From: Piscinibacter aquaticus
GTDB lineage: Bacteria > Pseudomonadota > Gammaproteobacteria > Burkholderiales > Burkholderiaceae_C
Length of the DNA: 64,000 nt
NCBI GenBank assembly: GCA_007994965.1
Contig: VOPW01000001.1
Coordinates: 3,968,001 to 4,032,000, forward strand
Direction of reading: 5' to 3'
Under the pieces are notes generated by a model. The model searched no databases. It worked only from the letters and a program-made list of their open reading frames with translations, and was not told where the DNA came from. Each line of letters opens with the position of its first letter. Position 1 is the stretch's first letter. The position numbers and the translations under genes were made by a program. Positions 1 to 10,978 of the stretch are shown here, piece after piece.

Positions 1-1312
1 AGCGCGTGGACCAGCCGCGGCAGCAGCGCCGGCCCGTGCAGGCCGGTGGCCGGGTCGCGCAGGCCGCGGTAGCGCCGCTCGAGCTCGACGGCGACGTCGT
101 CGCTCAGGCCCATGCTCAGCGCCACCGCCAGGATCAACGCCTGCACGATGCCGCCGCTGAGCAGCGCACTGGCGCTCCAGCCGCTCGGCGGCAGCACCGA
201 CAGGTTGACCAGCATCGGCGCCAGCGCCGACAGCGCGATCACCGCGAAGCCGAGCGCGATGCCCATCAGTTGGCGCAGCCCGGGCTGCCACGCCCGCGCC
301 AGCAGCACCGCCAGCAGCAGCAGCGTGGCCAGCCCGTAGATGTTGTACAGCTCCCAGGCGATGGCCGGCGGCAGGGCCGGGTAGGCCAGTGCGAGCAGCA
401 GCGCGAGCACGATCGCCACGGTGCCGACGCGGTGCAGCCGCTGGCCGACCAGCTGCGGCGGCAGCAGCGCCCGCACCAGCAGCACGCCGAGCAGGAAGGC
501 GGCCAGCAGGCTGAGATGCCGCAGGGCCATCCACCATTCCGGCGCATCGGGCAGCCACAGGCTGCGCGACAGGCCGCTGCGCAGATCCTGGCGCACCGTC
601 ATCACCGCCGGGTAGGGCGCATACAGTCCGTAGAGCCGGTCGCGCGTGATGGCGAACTGCACCAGCTGTAGACGATCGCGAAGCCCATCACGCCGAGGTA
701 CAGCGCGATCACCAGCATCGCCTGCTGTTCGTCGTGCAGCAGCCGCTCGTCGTCGACGGCGGCCAGATCGAGCCAGAAGGAGCCGCTGTGCTGAACCCGC
801 AGCACCACCGCCGCCGGGGCCGCATCGGCGGTGCCGAGCCGGAAGCGCGGCATGCGCGAGCGCTCGGCCCACTGTGAGGCGGGAACGGCCTCGCCGGCCT
901 GTTCGACGACCAGCGCGCCGTCGGCGTCCATCCGGTACAGCGTGATGCGGTCCAGCCGCACCTCGGGCAGCCGCAGGTGCCACACGCGGCCTTCGCCCAG
1001 CGCCGGCAGCTCGGTGCGCACCCACAGGATGCGGTCGCCGCCCTCCTGGCGCTGCTCGGACGCCAGCGCTTCGCCACGCTGCATCGGCCCGGCCAGCAGG
1101 GCGCGCGCCGTCGCCTGCGTGGCGGCCTCGTCCTGCGGGCCCTGCACGATCGTGCGCGAGTGCGGCGCGAGCTCGATCAGGCCGCCGTCCGCCGTGTGCC
1201 CGGCGGCCTGCGCGGCGGGCGCGAGCAGCACGGCGGCCGCGGCGAGCAAGGGGGCCAGGGCCAGGGCGAAAGCAAGGCGGAGGCAGCGGAACGGACTGGC
1301 GCGGACAGGCAT
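1..1312 (-). CDS. 7TMR-DISM family membrane sensor, C-terminus cut by window edge
   Basis: The first residues form a signal peptide (MPVRAS start, Ala/Leu-rich core ending AQA). A periplasmic beta-rich domain of about 170 residues follows and fits the 7TMR-DISM extracellular type 2 fold; then comes a run of hydrophobic helices of the 7TM diverse-intracellular-signalling region. The output domain lies beyond base 1, so I cannot say whether it is GGDEF or histidine kinase. One frameshift at about 661-666 follows the residues FAIVYS: CCAGG is read as CCAG on the plus strand. The ATG at 1312 is chosen because the signal peptide starts there; the frame is open further upstream but runs into the next gene. 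Role inferred: membrane receptor for an external ligand. Confidence 0.7.
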
Positions 1313-1416
1313 CGGCAGCGATGCTGCGTCACTTTCTGACGCCTGGCTTGCCCGCCGGGACGACTCGGTGTGAACACCTACACGCTTGTGGCGCGCACGC
1401 CGCAGCGCGCGCTCGC

Positions 1417-2606
1417 TTACACCTGCCGCGGCTTGACGCGCAGACCGTCGCGGGTGGCCGCCGGCGGGTAGACGATCACCTGCGCCCCTGGCGCGACGCC
1501 CGACTCGATCCAGGCTTCCTGGCCGTTGCGCGCCCCGACCTGCACCGGCACGAGGCGCGCCCGGCCACCCTCGACGACGAAGACCGCGCTGCCGCCCTCC
1601 GGCCGCGGGAACACCGCACTCACCGGCGCCTTCACCACCTTGGGCAGCGAGCGGGTGACGATGCGCACGCCGACGCGGAAGCCGTCGCCCAGCGCCCTCC
1701 ACTGTTCCGCCGGGCTGGTCAGGTCGATCAGCACGCGCACGCGCTGCTCCTCGACGCCGAGCGCCGAGATCTTGGTGAACGCCGCCGGCTCGACGGCGCG
1801 CACGCGGCCTTCGAGCGTGCCGTCGCCACCCCAGCGCTCGATGCGCACCGCGCTGCCCGGGCGGGCGCGCAGCGCATCGGCGGTGAGCAGCTCGGCCACC
1901 ACTTCCAGCCTCGCGGTATCGCCGAGTTCGAGCAAGGGTGTGCCCAGGCTCACCGGGCCTTCGCTGGCCTGCGCCACCTTCAGCACGCGGCCGGCCACCG
2001 GCGCGCGCACGGCGAAGCCGCGGCCACCGGGCTGCGTCAGCGCCAGCAGCGCAGCGCGCGCCTGCTCCACCTCGTGGGCGGCGATGTGGCCTTCCTCGGT
2101 GGCGGCCTCCAGGTCCTTCTGCGCGGCCTGCACGGCCAGCCGCTCGGTCTCGAGCCGCGTCGGCGCGACAAAGCCCTGCTTCGCCAGCTGCTCGCTGCGC
2201 TGCTGCTCGTTGCGCGCCTGCGCCAGCGCCACCTTGGCGCCCTCGATGCGCGCGGCGACGCGCTGCACTTGCGCCTGCGCGATCTCCACGCGCAGCTGCT
2301 GCTCGCGCCGTGTGCGTTCGTCGAGCATCGCCGGCAGCACCGGCGTGATGCTGGCCAGCGCGGCACCCGCCTCCACCGCATCGCCCTCGCGCAGCGCGAT
2401 GCGCGCCAGCGTGCCGGCCAGCGGCGCGGCGACGACGTAGCGGTCGCGCAGCCGGGTCTTGCCGTCTTCCTCGATCGAGGTCTCGAACGGTCCCTCGGTG
2501 ACGGCCGCCACCTCCACGCCCAGCGGCCGCGGCGCGAACGCCCAGGCCAGCAGCGCGACGGGGCCGCGCCGGCGGCGATGGCGATGATCCAGGTCTTCTT
2601 CTTCAT
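1417..2606 (-). CDS. HlyD-family periplasmic adaptor of an ABC exporter
   Basis: About 395 residues. An N-terminal membrane anchor (MKKKTWIIAIAAG) is followed by a lipoyl/barrel-sandwich half (VVAAPLAGTLARIALREGD), a long alpha hairpin rich in Ala/Gln/Arg, and the second lipoyl half with beta-barrel (FAVRAPVAGRVLKV). This is the membrane-fusion architecture. The start ATG is one base beyond the permease stop, so the gene is coupled to the FtsX-type permease and ATPase upstream. With them it resembles DevB-type or MacA-like adaptors. The anchor and the body are in different frames, with the break near 2560 in a C-run; I treat this as an assembly indel. Substrate unknown. Confidence 0.85.
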
Positions 2607-2607
2607 C

Positions 2608-4978
2608 TCACTCCCTCGTCTTGAGCACCGCCACCATGTCGAGGCGGTCGATGCGCCGGCGCACCACCAGCGCGCTGACCACCCCGGCCGCGAGCACGCA
2701 CACGGCGGCCCAGGCATAGGTGCGCGGCAGGATCACCACCGGAAAGTAGAACTGGTCGGAGGCCAGCAGCACCGAGATCAGGTGCACCAGCGCATAGCCG
2801 AGCCCCATGCCCAGCGGCAACGCGATGCCGATCACGATGGCCAGTTCGCCCAGCAGCAGCGCCGACACCTCGGCCCGCGTGAAGCCGAGCACCCGCAGCG
2901 AGGCGAGCTCCCAGCCGCGCTCGGCCAGCGCGATGCGCGCGTTGTTGTAGACCACGCCGACGGCGATCACCGCGGCGAAGGCGGTCAGGATGGTGCTCAT
3001 GATGCGCACGTTGCGCGCGCTGATCTCTTCCATGTTGCGCAGCATCGTCGCCTTGCTGAAGGCGCCGGCCACGCGCGGCACCGCCTTGATGGCTTCCAGC
3101 AGTTGTTCCTCGCGGCCGCGTTCGGTGGCCAGCACGAAGCCGCTGGACAGATCGCCATCGCCGAGCGCACGGTTGAGCGCCGTGCGGTCGATGTAGGCAT
3201 TCAGGCCCATCATCTCGCGCACCGTGGCGCCGACCGTCAGCACGATGCGGCGCGGGCGGCCTTCTAGCACCTCCACTTCGAGCGACTCCCGACGCGAACG
3301 CCGAGCTTGTCGGCCGGGCGGTCGGTGATCACCGTGCCGCGGCCCTCCAGCACGGTGGCGCGGTTGTCGGCATCGACCACGCGGTAGAGCACCGCGCGAC
3401 CGTCGTAGCCGCGGATCAGACTGCGCTCGCTGCGGTGGCCGCGGTGCAGGATCACCGGCACGAAGCGGGTCGATTCCACCTGCGTCACTGCCGGCAGGCG
3501 CGCCAGATCGAGCCGCATCGCATCGTCGCCGGGTTCGGCCAGCCACACCGCGACGTCGCTGCGCATCGCCACGTTGAACTGCGCATCGACGATGGTCTCG
3601 ATCGCGTCGCGGAAGAAGTTGCCGAGCACGACGATGGCCACCGCCGCCGCCACGCCGGCGATCGACAGCCCGGTGCGCAGCGGCCGCCGCTCCATGTTGC
3701 GCACGATCATGCGCAACGCCGGGCCGATGGCCTGGATGCCCAGCCGCTCGAGCAGCGTGCGCCGGTAGTGGCCGGGTGCGGGCGGCCGCATGGCCTGTGC
3801 GGGCGCGAGGCGCACGGTGGCGAGGATGGCGTTGAGCGTGCCCAGCACCGCGGTCGCCACCGTGATGCCCATGCTGACCAGCAACAGCCACGGCGCGATG
3901 CGGTGGTCGAAGCGCGGGAAGTAGAAGAACTCGGCGTAGAGCCCCGTGAACATCGTGCCCAGCCGGTCGCCCACCACCACGCCCAGCGCCAGTCCCGCCA
4001 GGACGATCAGCAGCACCAGCTTCAGGTAATGCGCGGCGATGTCGCGGTTGGCGTAGCCCAGCGCCTTCAGCGCAGCGATCTGCTCGCGCTGCGTGGCCAC
4101 CAGGCGCGAGACCACCACGTTGAGCAGGAAGGCCGCCACGCCGAGGAAGATCGCCGGCAGCACGGTGCCGAGCACACGCTGCTCCTTGATCTCGTTGTCG
4201 AGCATGGCGTGCGAGGTCTGGTCGGCCCGACCGATCACTTCGCGGCCGCCCCAGGGTTCGAGCGTGCGCGAGAGGGTGTCGATCACCGCGTCTTCGGAGG
4301 CCCCCGGCGCGAGCCGGATGGCGATGCGGTTGAAGGCACCGTTCATGTCGTAGGCCGAGGCCAGCGCCTCGCGGTCCATCCAGAAGATGCCGAAGCCGCG
4401 CAGGTCGGGCATGCCCCACAGGCCGGCGAACACGAATTCCGGCGACAGCGCGGTGCCGACGATCACCAGCGTGCGCTGCCGGCCGTTGACCAGCGCGCTC
4501 AGCGTGGCACCGGGCTTGAGGCCGCGGGCCTGCGCGAAGCCTTCCGAGACCAGCACCTCCAGCGCGCCGTCGCCGCGGCGCAGCCCGGCGCCGTCGAGCG
4601 CGCGGCCGCTGGCCAGCGTGATGCGATTGAGCGAATGCGGCCGGCGCGGATCGAGCCCGATCAGCTGGCCGAGGATGGGGTCGGAGACGCCCGGCAGCTC
4701 GATGCGCACCATCTGCTCGACGGTGGTCTGCACCTCGGCCACGCCGGGCTGCGCGGCCAGCTGTTCGGCCAGCGCCTGCGGCGCGCGCTTGACGCTGGCG
4801 AACAGGTCGGCGAAGCGGGCGTCGGCATAGAAGCCGTCGCGGGCCAGCGCCAGCGAATCCACCGCCGACAGGCTGGTGATGAAGCCGCCGATCCCGCTGG
4901 CCACCACCAGCGCAATGGTCAACGCCGGCTCCACATCAGGCGCAGATCGCGCAGCAGCTTGCGGTCGAGCGCCTTCAT
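2608..4978 (-). CDS. ABC transporter permease with two FtsX domains
   Basis: About 790 residues. It has an N-terminal TM segment, a large extracytoplasmic domain, then an FtsX core of three TM helices (about residues 270-400). A second extracytoplasmic domain and a second FtsX core end in RRRIDRLDMVAVLKTRE. This duplicated layout is that of LolC/MacB-like or COG0577 permeases, which drive mechanotransmission rather than classical transport. There are two frameshifts: near 4925, where family logic needs CCTGG but CCGG is read, and near 3285. It starts 7 bases after the ATPase stop. Export of a lipid, peptide or siderophore-like molecule is possible, but nothing in the sequence fixes the substrate. 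Confidence 0.85.
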
Positions 4979-4985
4979 CGCGCGT

Positions 4986-5711
<726 letters not shown>

Positions 5712-5857
5712 TCTGTCCAGCGGGAGGCGGCGGCAACTGCGCAACATCAAGCGCGAATTCGCAACGTGCGCGCAACGCGGGCGGGTGCTCGCTTCGTGCG
5801 CCGCGGTTCGAACTGCGACAATCATCCGGCGTCACACCCACCGACCCCTGGCCGCCG

Positions 5858-6603
5858 ATGTCCGCCCCGCCCGTTCCCACCAAGACCGCCCTCGGTCAGG
5901 AGGCCGTGCGCAGGCGCACCAGCGAGGTCACGCAACGGCACCGCACCGTGCTGTTTCTCGTCGATGGCCGCCGGCCCTTGTCGGAAGTGCTGAGCCCGCC
6001 CCCACGGGGGGGGGGCCACCAGCCACTTCGAGGATCTGGTGCGCATGGGCTACGTGGAGCTGCCGCCGGAGGAGCCGCCCGCGCCGCCGCCCGCCGAGGC
6101 GCCGCTGGAGGCACCGCCGCCGGCGGAGATCACCGAGCTGGCGGTCGAGGTGACGGCCGAGCCGGCGCCCGTCGCCGAGCCGCCGCCCGCGGCCCCGCTC
6201 GCCGTGGCCCCTGCGGCCGAGCCGGCCGCCGAGGAGCTGCCGCGCCGGCCCTTCCTGCCCCCGGGCGCGCGATGCCGCCGCCGCCACCGCCCCCTGCGCC
6301 GCCGGTGGTGGTGCTGGCCGAGGACCAGCCGCTGCTGGAGCAGGCGCGCGCGCAGCTGCTCGAGTGCCTGCGCAGCGATCCGCAGCCCAACGGCGGCCGG
6401 CTGGTCGAACGCGTGCGTGCCGCACAGAACCCCGCCCAGCTGATCGAGGCGGTGTGGACCATGGAGCGCGGCCTGCACCACCACCAGCGCACGCACCGCG
6501 GGCTCATCATCGCTGCAGCAGCGCGCGGGAGTTGCTGGGCCTGGGCAACACGCTGGTCGACGAAGACAGCACGCCGGGGCGGCTGGACGACGACGACTGG
6601 TAG
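5858..6603 (+). CDS. Proline-rich conserved hypothetical protein
   Basis: About 248 residues once indels are ignored. The N-terminus (MSAPPVPTKTALGQEAVRRR) leads into a small helical module ending in a LSEVL...SHFEDLVRMGYVEL pattern. I read this as a winged-helix-like or helical recognition unit. A 70-residue Pro/Ala/Glu linker follows, then a helical C-terminal domain with an acidic tail ending DDDDW. At least three frameshifts occur: a G10 run at 6007, near 6268 and near 6510. I do not recognise a named family. It is divergent from the ABC exporter and convergent with the diguanylate cyclase. No function assigned. Confidence 0.55.
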
Positions 6604-6663
6604 CGGTGTGAGCCCTCGGCCGGCTTGGGAGCGGCCCGGCGCTCGGCCCGCCGCAGAGCCGAC

Positions 6664-7628
6664 TCAGCTTCCTGCGGTGACGCGGTTGCGCCCCTCGCGC
6701 TTGAGCGGTACAGCGCCTTGTCGGCGCGATCGATCAGCGCATCCATCGACTCGCCGGGCTGCCAGGCGGCCACGCCGAGCGAGACGGTGATCGTGCCGAC
6801 GCTCTCCTGGCTCTTCCCGCGGCGCACGCGCGCTGCCGCGATGGTGGTGCGGATCTGCTCGGCCAGCGCCACGGCGCCGGCCAGCGTCGTGCCGGGCAGC
6901 AGCACGACGAACTCCTCGCCGCCGTAGCGCGCCACCGTGTCACGCCCCTTCACGCACGAGCGGATGGCCAGCGCCACGCTCTTCAGCACGGTGTCGCCGA
7001 AGACGTGGCCGTACTGGTCGTTGATCTGCTTGAAGTGGTCGAGGTCGATCAGCACCACGCTCGGCCCGGTGTCGCCCTCGACGCGCTCGCGAAGCAGCTT
7101 CTCGATCGACTCGTCGAAGCCGCGCCGGTTGGTCACGCCGGTCAGCGAATCCATCGTCGCCTGCACCTTGGCCAGATCGAGCTCGGCGCGCAGGCTCTCC
7201 AGTTCGCTGGTGGCCGCCTGCAGGCGCTGCGCGAGCACCGCCAGGCTGGCGCCGGCATCGCGCGAGTCGCTGAGCAGCGCCTCGATCTCCGGGCCCAGGC
7301 TGGCCGGCAGCCCGAGGCTGGCGATGCGGCCGCTCTTCTCCTGCAGCGAGGCGGTGAATTCGCTGACGCGGTCGCCGGTGGCGGTGGCGGTCTGGCCGAC
7401 GTCGTCGATCACCGCCCGCAGTCCGTCGGACACCTTGTGCGCCGCAGCGGCGGCGGCATCGAGGATGTGGCGGCGGTACAGCGTATAGACCAGCTCGTCG
7501 CCGAGCGGCACGTTGTTCTGGCGGGCCGAATCGATCTCGGCGCGCAGGTCGGCATTGCGCCCGGCGAGGTAGTCGTACCAGACCGCGTAGGTGATCGGGT
7601 GCAGCGGCGCCGGCTGCTGGGCCATCAT
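6664..7628 (-). CDS. GGDEF-domain diguanylate cyclase
   Basis: About 320 residues. A soluble all-helical N-terminal sensor region of about 150 residues is followed by a GGDEF domain starting at DSLTGVTNRRGF. The active A-site reads GGEEF (about residue 235), and DLDHFKQIND carries the metal-binding Asp, so c-di-GMP synthesis is expected. The allosteric I-site position five residues upstream reads KGRD instead of RxxD, so product inhibition may be weakened. The last 14 codons are in another frame (break near 6702); restoring it gives the usual KREGRNRV ending and a TGA at 6664. There is no transmembrane segment, so the protein is cytoplasmic. Confidence 0.88.
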
Positions 7629-7764
7629 CGGAATGGCGGGGCGCAGCAGTTCGGCGGAGCGGTCCTGGTGTCCGGGTAATGCATGTCGTCCTCGGGCCTG
7701 TCGTCCGATCCGGGCGGAACGTCGGGACTCGGCGGCGATTGTGAGCCATCCATGCGAAGAATTC

Positions 7765-8535
7765 TCAGAAGTGAGCCGACGCGTGGCCGATCCCGTCGAA
7801 GTGCAGCGACACCGCATCGCCGATGGCCGCCGCCGGCGCCCCGGCCCAGGTGCCGGTGGTGACCACGCTGCCGGCGGGTAGGGTCCCGTGGCGCGCGGTG
7901 GCGTGACGCAGCCAGTCGGCCAGCACCCAGGCCGGGTCGCCGCAGGAGTGCGAGCCGCGGGCCTCGACCGCCGGCTGCGTGCCGATGACGAGGCGGCAGG
8001 TCTGTTGCGGCCAGTCGCACGCCACGAAGGGCTGCCACTCGCCGAGCACCAGCGCGGCGTGCGACGCCAGATCGGCCAGGCGCAGCAGGGCCGGCGCGGC
8101 CGAGCTCTGCTGCCAGCGTGAATCGACGATCTCGATGGCCACCGCCATCGCATCGACCAGCGCGCGGGCGCGTTCGAGATCGAGCGTGGCGGCCATCGCG
8201 GCATCGACATCGCGTCCCAGGCGCAGCGCGATCTCGGATTCGACCAGCCGCAGGTGCATCGGCCAGCGCGACGCATCGGCCGGGCTCGCCCACACGCCGG
8301 CCGGCGGCAGCGGCGCGTGGGTCAGCGGCTGCGTGCGGCCGGGGCCGCCGGATTTCCAGAAGCGTGGCGCCCCGTCGGCAAACCAGCCGAGCGCGTCGGC
8401 CACGCGCTGCTGCACTTCGTAGGCCTCGTCGGCATGCGCCAGCGCATCGGCCAGCGGCGTGGCGTCGGCCGGCACGCCGCGCTCGCGCGAGCGCAGCAGC
8501 GCGGTCGTGACGGCCTCGATGCCGGCGCGGCTCAT
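7765..8535 (-). CDS. 2-keto-4-pentenoate hydratase / FAH-like hydratase
   Basis: About 256 residues, intact. The fold resembles MhpD/HpaH hydratases of the fumarylacetoacetase superfamily: a helical N-terminus (ADALAHADEAYEVQQRV), a central ESEIALRLGRDV segment providing the Glu of the metal-site motif, and a C-terminal GDPAWVLADWL/GSVVTTGTW strand pair. These enzymes hydrate or decarboxylate 2-oxo-enoates in aromatic meta-cleavage. The start overlaps the stop of the MaoC gene (ATGA at 8532-8535), so it is the third gene of a coupled operon with MaoC and an ornithine-cyclodeaminase-like protein. No ring-cleavage genes are nearby, so the substrate is open. Confidence 0.75.
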   Translation of the reverse strand: MSRAGIEAVTTALLRSRERGVPADATPLADALAHADEAYEVQQRVADALGWFADGAPRFWKSGGPGRTQPLTHAPLPPAGVWASPADASRWPMHLRLVESEIALRLGRDVDAAMAATLDLERARALVDAMAVAIEIVDSRWQQSSAAPALLRLADLASHAALVLGEWQPFVACDWPQQTCRLVIGTQPAVEARGSHSCGDPAWVLADWLRHATARHGTLPAGSVVTTGTWAGAPAAAIGDAVSLHFDGIGHASAHF

Positions 8536-9011
8536 GCGGCCTCTCCGGTCGGGCGGCGGCGGATCATGCCCCAGCCTTCCATCGTCATCACCACCTCGCG
8601 CTGCTGGTTGAGTACCTGCCAGCGCTGGCGCAACAGGCCGACCTCGGGCCGGCTGCCCATCGGCCGGGCTTCGAGCACCTCGAGGCGCACGCTGAGCGTG
8701 TCGCCGGGATAGACCGGCTTGGTCCAGCGCAGGCTGTCGATGCCTGGCGAGCCGAGGCTGGCGGCGTCGAGCAAGTGGTCGTCGCAGATCATTCGCATGG
8801 TCATCGCGCAGGTGTGCCAGCCGCTCGCGGAGAGACGGCCGAACAGCGAGGCCTCGGCGGCTTCGTCGTCGAGGTGGAAGGGCTGCGGATCGAATTCGGC
8901 GGCGAAGGCGATCACCGCATCGCGAGTGACCTGCTTGGCGCCGAACTCGCGCACGCTGCCGGCGGGGAAGTCTTCCCACCAGAAGCGGATGGTGCGGGCT
9001 GTCGTGCTCAT
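8532..9011 (-). CDS. MaoC-like (R)-hydratase, hot-dog fold
   Basis: About 159 residues, intact. The hydratase-2 motif is visible as AFAAEFDPQPFHLDDEAA, with the catalytic Asp and His, followed by GRLSASGWHTCAMTM. This is a stand-alone MaoC dehydratase, typically acting on an enoyl-CoA or related acyl substrate. Both ends overlap neighbours by 4 bp (ATGA at 9008-9011 with the OCD-like gene and at 8532-8535 with the hydratase). The three proteins are therefore probably made in fixed ratio for one pathway. Confidence 0.85.
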   Translation of the reverse strand: MSTTARTIRFWWEDFPAGSVREFGAKQVTRDAVIAFAAEFDPQPFHLDDEAAEASLFGRLSASGWHTCAMTMRMICDDHLLDAASLGSPGIDSLRWTKPVYPGDTLSVRLEVLEARPMGSRPEVGLLRQRWQVLNQQREVVMTMEGWGMIRRRPTGEAA

Positions 9012-9948
9012 CGGCCGAGCATAGCGGCGGCCACCAGCTCGGCGGCGGCCGGGTCTTCGAGCGCATTGCCCACGGCCTTGAAGAGCGTGATCTCGCCATC
9101 GCTCGTTCGACCCGTGCGTTCGCCGCGGCACAGCTGCGCGAGCGTGCCCTGCAGACGCGCGGCCTCGAAGCCGCCTTCGGCGATCGCGCCGAGCACGTCG
9201 CCCGACTTGGCCAGCGCCTCCTCGGTGTCCACCCAGACGCGGCTGCGCGCGAAGCAGGCCGCATCGCACTCGCGCATCTGCGGCGTGAAGCTGCCGATCA
9301 GGTCGAGGTGCGCGCCGTCGCGCAGCCGTGCGCCCTGCACCAGCGGCGCGGTGGCGAGCGTCGCACAGCTGACGATGTCGGCGCGCGCGACGGCGGCTTC
9401 GAGGTCGGTCGCCGCGCGGGCCTGCAGGCCCTGCTCGCGCCAATGCCGCGCCAGCGCTTCGGCGCCTTCGGGCCGGTGGTTCCACACCTCGATGCGCGCG
9501 ATCGGTCGCACGCCGCGCATCGCGTCGGGCAGCAGCTGCGCCACGCGGCCGGTGCCGAGCACGAGCAGCGTCGCCGCATCGTCGCGGGCAAGGAAGGAAG
9601 CGGCCAGCGCCGCGGCTGCGGCGGTGCGCCGCGAGGTGATCTGGTTGCCGTCGAGCTGCGCGAGCGGCACGCCGGTGGTCGCGTCGAACAGCGTGTACAG
9701 CGAATGCAGGCCGGGCAGCCCGCGCGCGCTGTTGTCGGGAAAGATGGTGACCGTCTTGATGCCGAGATGGCGGCCGGTGTCCATGCCGGCATCAGCAGCA
9801 CCGTGCCGCCGGCACCGGCGGGATCGTCGATGCGGTGCGTGTGACGCAGCGGCACCTGCGCGCCGGCGACGAAGGCGCGGCGCAGCGCGGGGATCAGTTC
9901 GGCGAAGCCGAGACGGGCGGCGGTGGCGTCGGCGTCGAGGTGGAGCAC
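9008..9948 (-). CDS. Ornithine cyclodeaminase / mu-crystallin family protein
   Basis: About 313 residues. An N-terminal platform domain (GTG start, LHLDADATAARLGF) is followed by the Rossmann half with LLVLGTGRVAQLLPDAM, GIKTVTIFPDN and SCATLATAPLVQG, as in ornithine cyclodeaminase, lysine cyclodeaminase and imine reductases. A single frameshift near 9785, just after LLMPAW, splits the two halves; restoring WDTGRH at a CCTGG-like site joins them. It is the first gene of the three-gene coupled operon with MaoC and the FAH-like hydratase. Family members reduce imines or release ammonia from cyclic amino acids. The exact substrate cannot be read here. Confidence 0.82.
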
Positions 9949-10038
9949 GGTCCGGGGCGCGAAGGGCGCTCCGGAAGTATCGGTGCAATGCGCTGCGCCG
10001 GCGGCGCCGCGCGCGGCGGATCGAACCTCACGCGCCGC

Positions 10039-10315
10039 TCAGGAGAAGAAGTGGCGGAAGACGTCAGGTTCGCGCAGTTCGCGGGTCACGAGCCCGGTCA
10101 GGGTCTCCTGGAACGGTCCGCTTTCGGTGAGCGGATCGAGCGCGGCGGGCATCGTCACGTCCCAGGTGTGCGAGATCGCGGCGGGGTTCTGGAAGGCGCC
10201 GGCGCGGCGCGTCGACATTGACCAGCCGCTCGCTCAGCGAGGGCAGCTCTTCCCACTCGATCAGCGCGCCGAAGGCGCTGGGGCGGTGCGGCATGCGGTG
10301 AATGAAGCGGTTCAT
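10039..10315 (-). CDS. Small conserved hypothetical protein
   Basis: About 92 residues. It begins MNRFIHRMPHRPSAFGALIEW. After one indel near 10203 it continues with AFQNPAAISHTWDVTMPAALDP and ends in a Phe-rich VFRHFFS tail before TGA. The continuity of sensible residues across the break, and the clean stop, argue that it is a real gene. There is no signal peptide, no TM helix and no recognised domain. It stands alone between the OCD operon and the SET gene. Confidence 0.5.
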
Positions 10316-10547
10316 GAAGGTCCTGCCGGTGATGCGTTGGTGATGGGAAGCTTATCGACCGACGTCATGAGCCATGAACTCGAAAAGGCGTGACGTGCGC
10401 CGCCATTTCGACATCGGCTCGCCTTCGGCGTGAGAAAGTGCGCGCGTCGGCCGCCCGGAACCTCGAGCCGGGGCTTGACGCGACAATCCGGGTCATGCCT
10501 TCCTCGACACCCTGCCGGCCGCTCCGGCGCCGGCCCCCGGTCCACGC

Positions 10548-10970
10548 GTGCGCGGCGTGCCCGCCGATCCGCAGAAGTTCGCCGTGCGCGTGGCGCCGAG
10601 CGCGATCGATGGCCAGGGCGCCTTTGCCGCCGAGGCCGTGCCGGCGCGACGCAAGATCGGCGAGATCCGCGGCGAGTCGATCAGCGTGCGCGAGGCGCGC
10701 CGCCGTGCGAAGGGGCAGCAGCGCATCATGATCGTCGAGCTCAGCGAGACCCGCGCGATCGACGCCACCCACTCCGCCGACCCGCTGCGCTATACCAACC
10801 ACTCGTGCCGGCCGAATGCGGTGCTGCGCATTCGCCAGGGGCGCGTCGAGTTCTATGCGATGCGCGAGATCGCGCCGGGCGAGGAGATCACCGTGAACTA
10901 CGGCGAGACGCACCACGAGGGCCGGCTCGCCTGCCGCTGCGGCGCACCGGGTTGCGTGGGCGCCCTCTGA
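10548..10970 (+). CDS. SET-domain protein, putative lysine methyltransferase
   Basis: About 140 residues. The SET core is complete: AIDGQGAFAAEAVPA near the start, the catalytic NHSCRPNAV signature, GEEITVNYGE, and a post-SET-like Cys triplet in CRCGAPGC. These bind S-adenosylmethionine and methylate protein lysines; bacterial stand-alone SET proteins are known, but most lack defined targets. The GTG at 10548 is used. A possible in-frame extension upstream (PAAPAPAPGPRVRG) would need an indel near 10510, so the N-terminus is uncertain. The stop is 8 bases before the exonuclease start. Confidence 0.78.
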   Translation: MRGVPADPQKFAVRVAPSAIDGQGAFAAEAVPARRKIGEIRGESISVREARRRAKGQQRIMIVELSETRAIDATHSADPLRYTNHSCRPNAVLRIRQGRVEFYAMREIAPGEEITVNYGETHHEGRLACRCGAPGCVGAL

Positions 10971-10978
10971 GGCTGCGA

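Noticed and set aside
1321..3267. Long plus-strand open frame opposite the HlyD and permease genes; similar ones at 3435-5993, 14425-15918, 15957-17489, 25652-27280, 31344-33092 and 35536-37590
   Set aside because: High GC leaves antisense frames open. These read as Arg/His/Gln/Gly-rich strings with no domain motifs, while the opposite or overlapping frame shows clear family motifs.
10316..10547. Small ORFs between the hypothetical gene and the SET gene
   Set aside because: They are Arg-rich antisense shadows without start context or motifs; I see nothing else in this gap.
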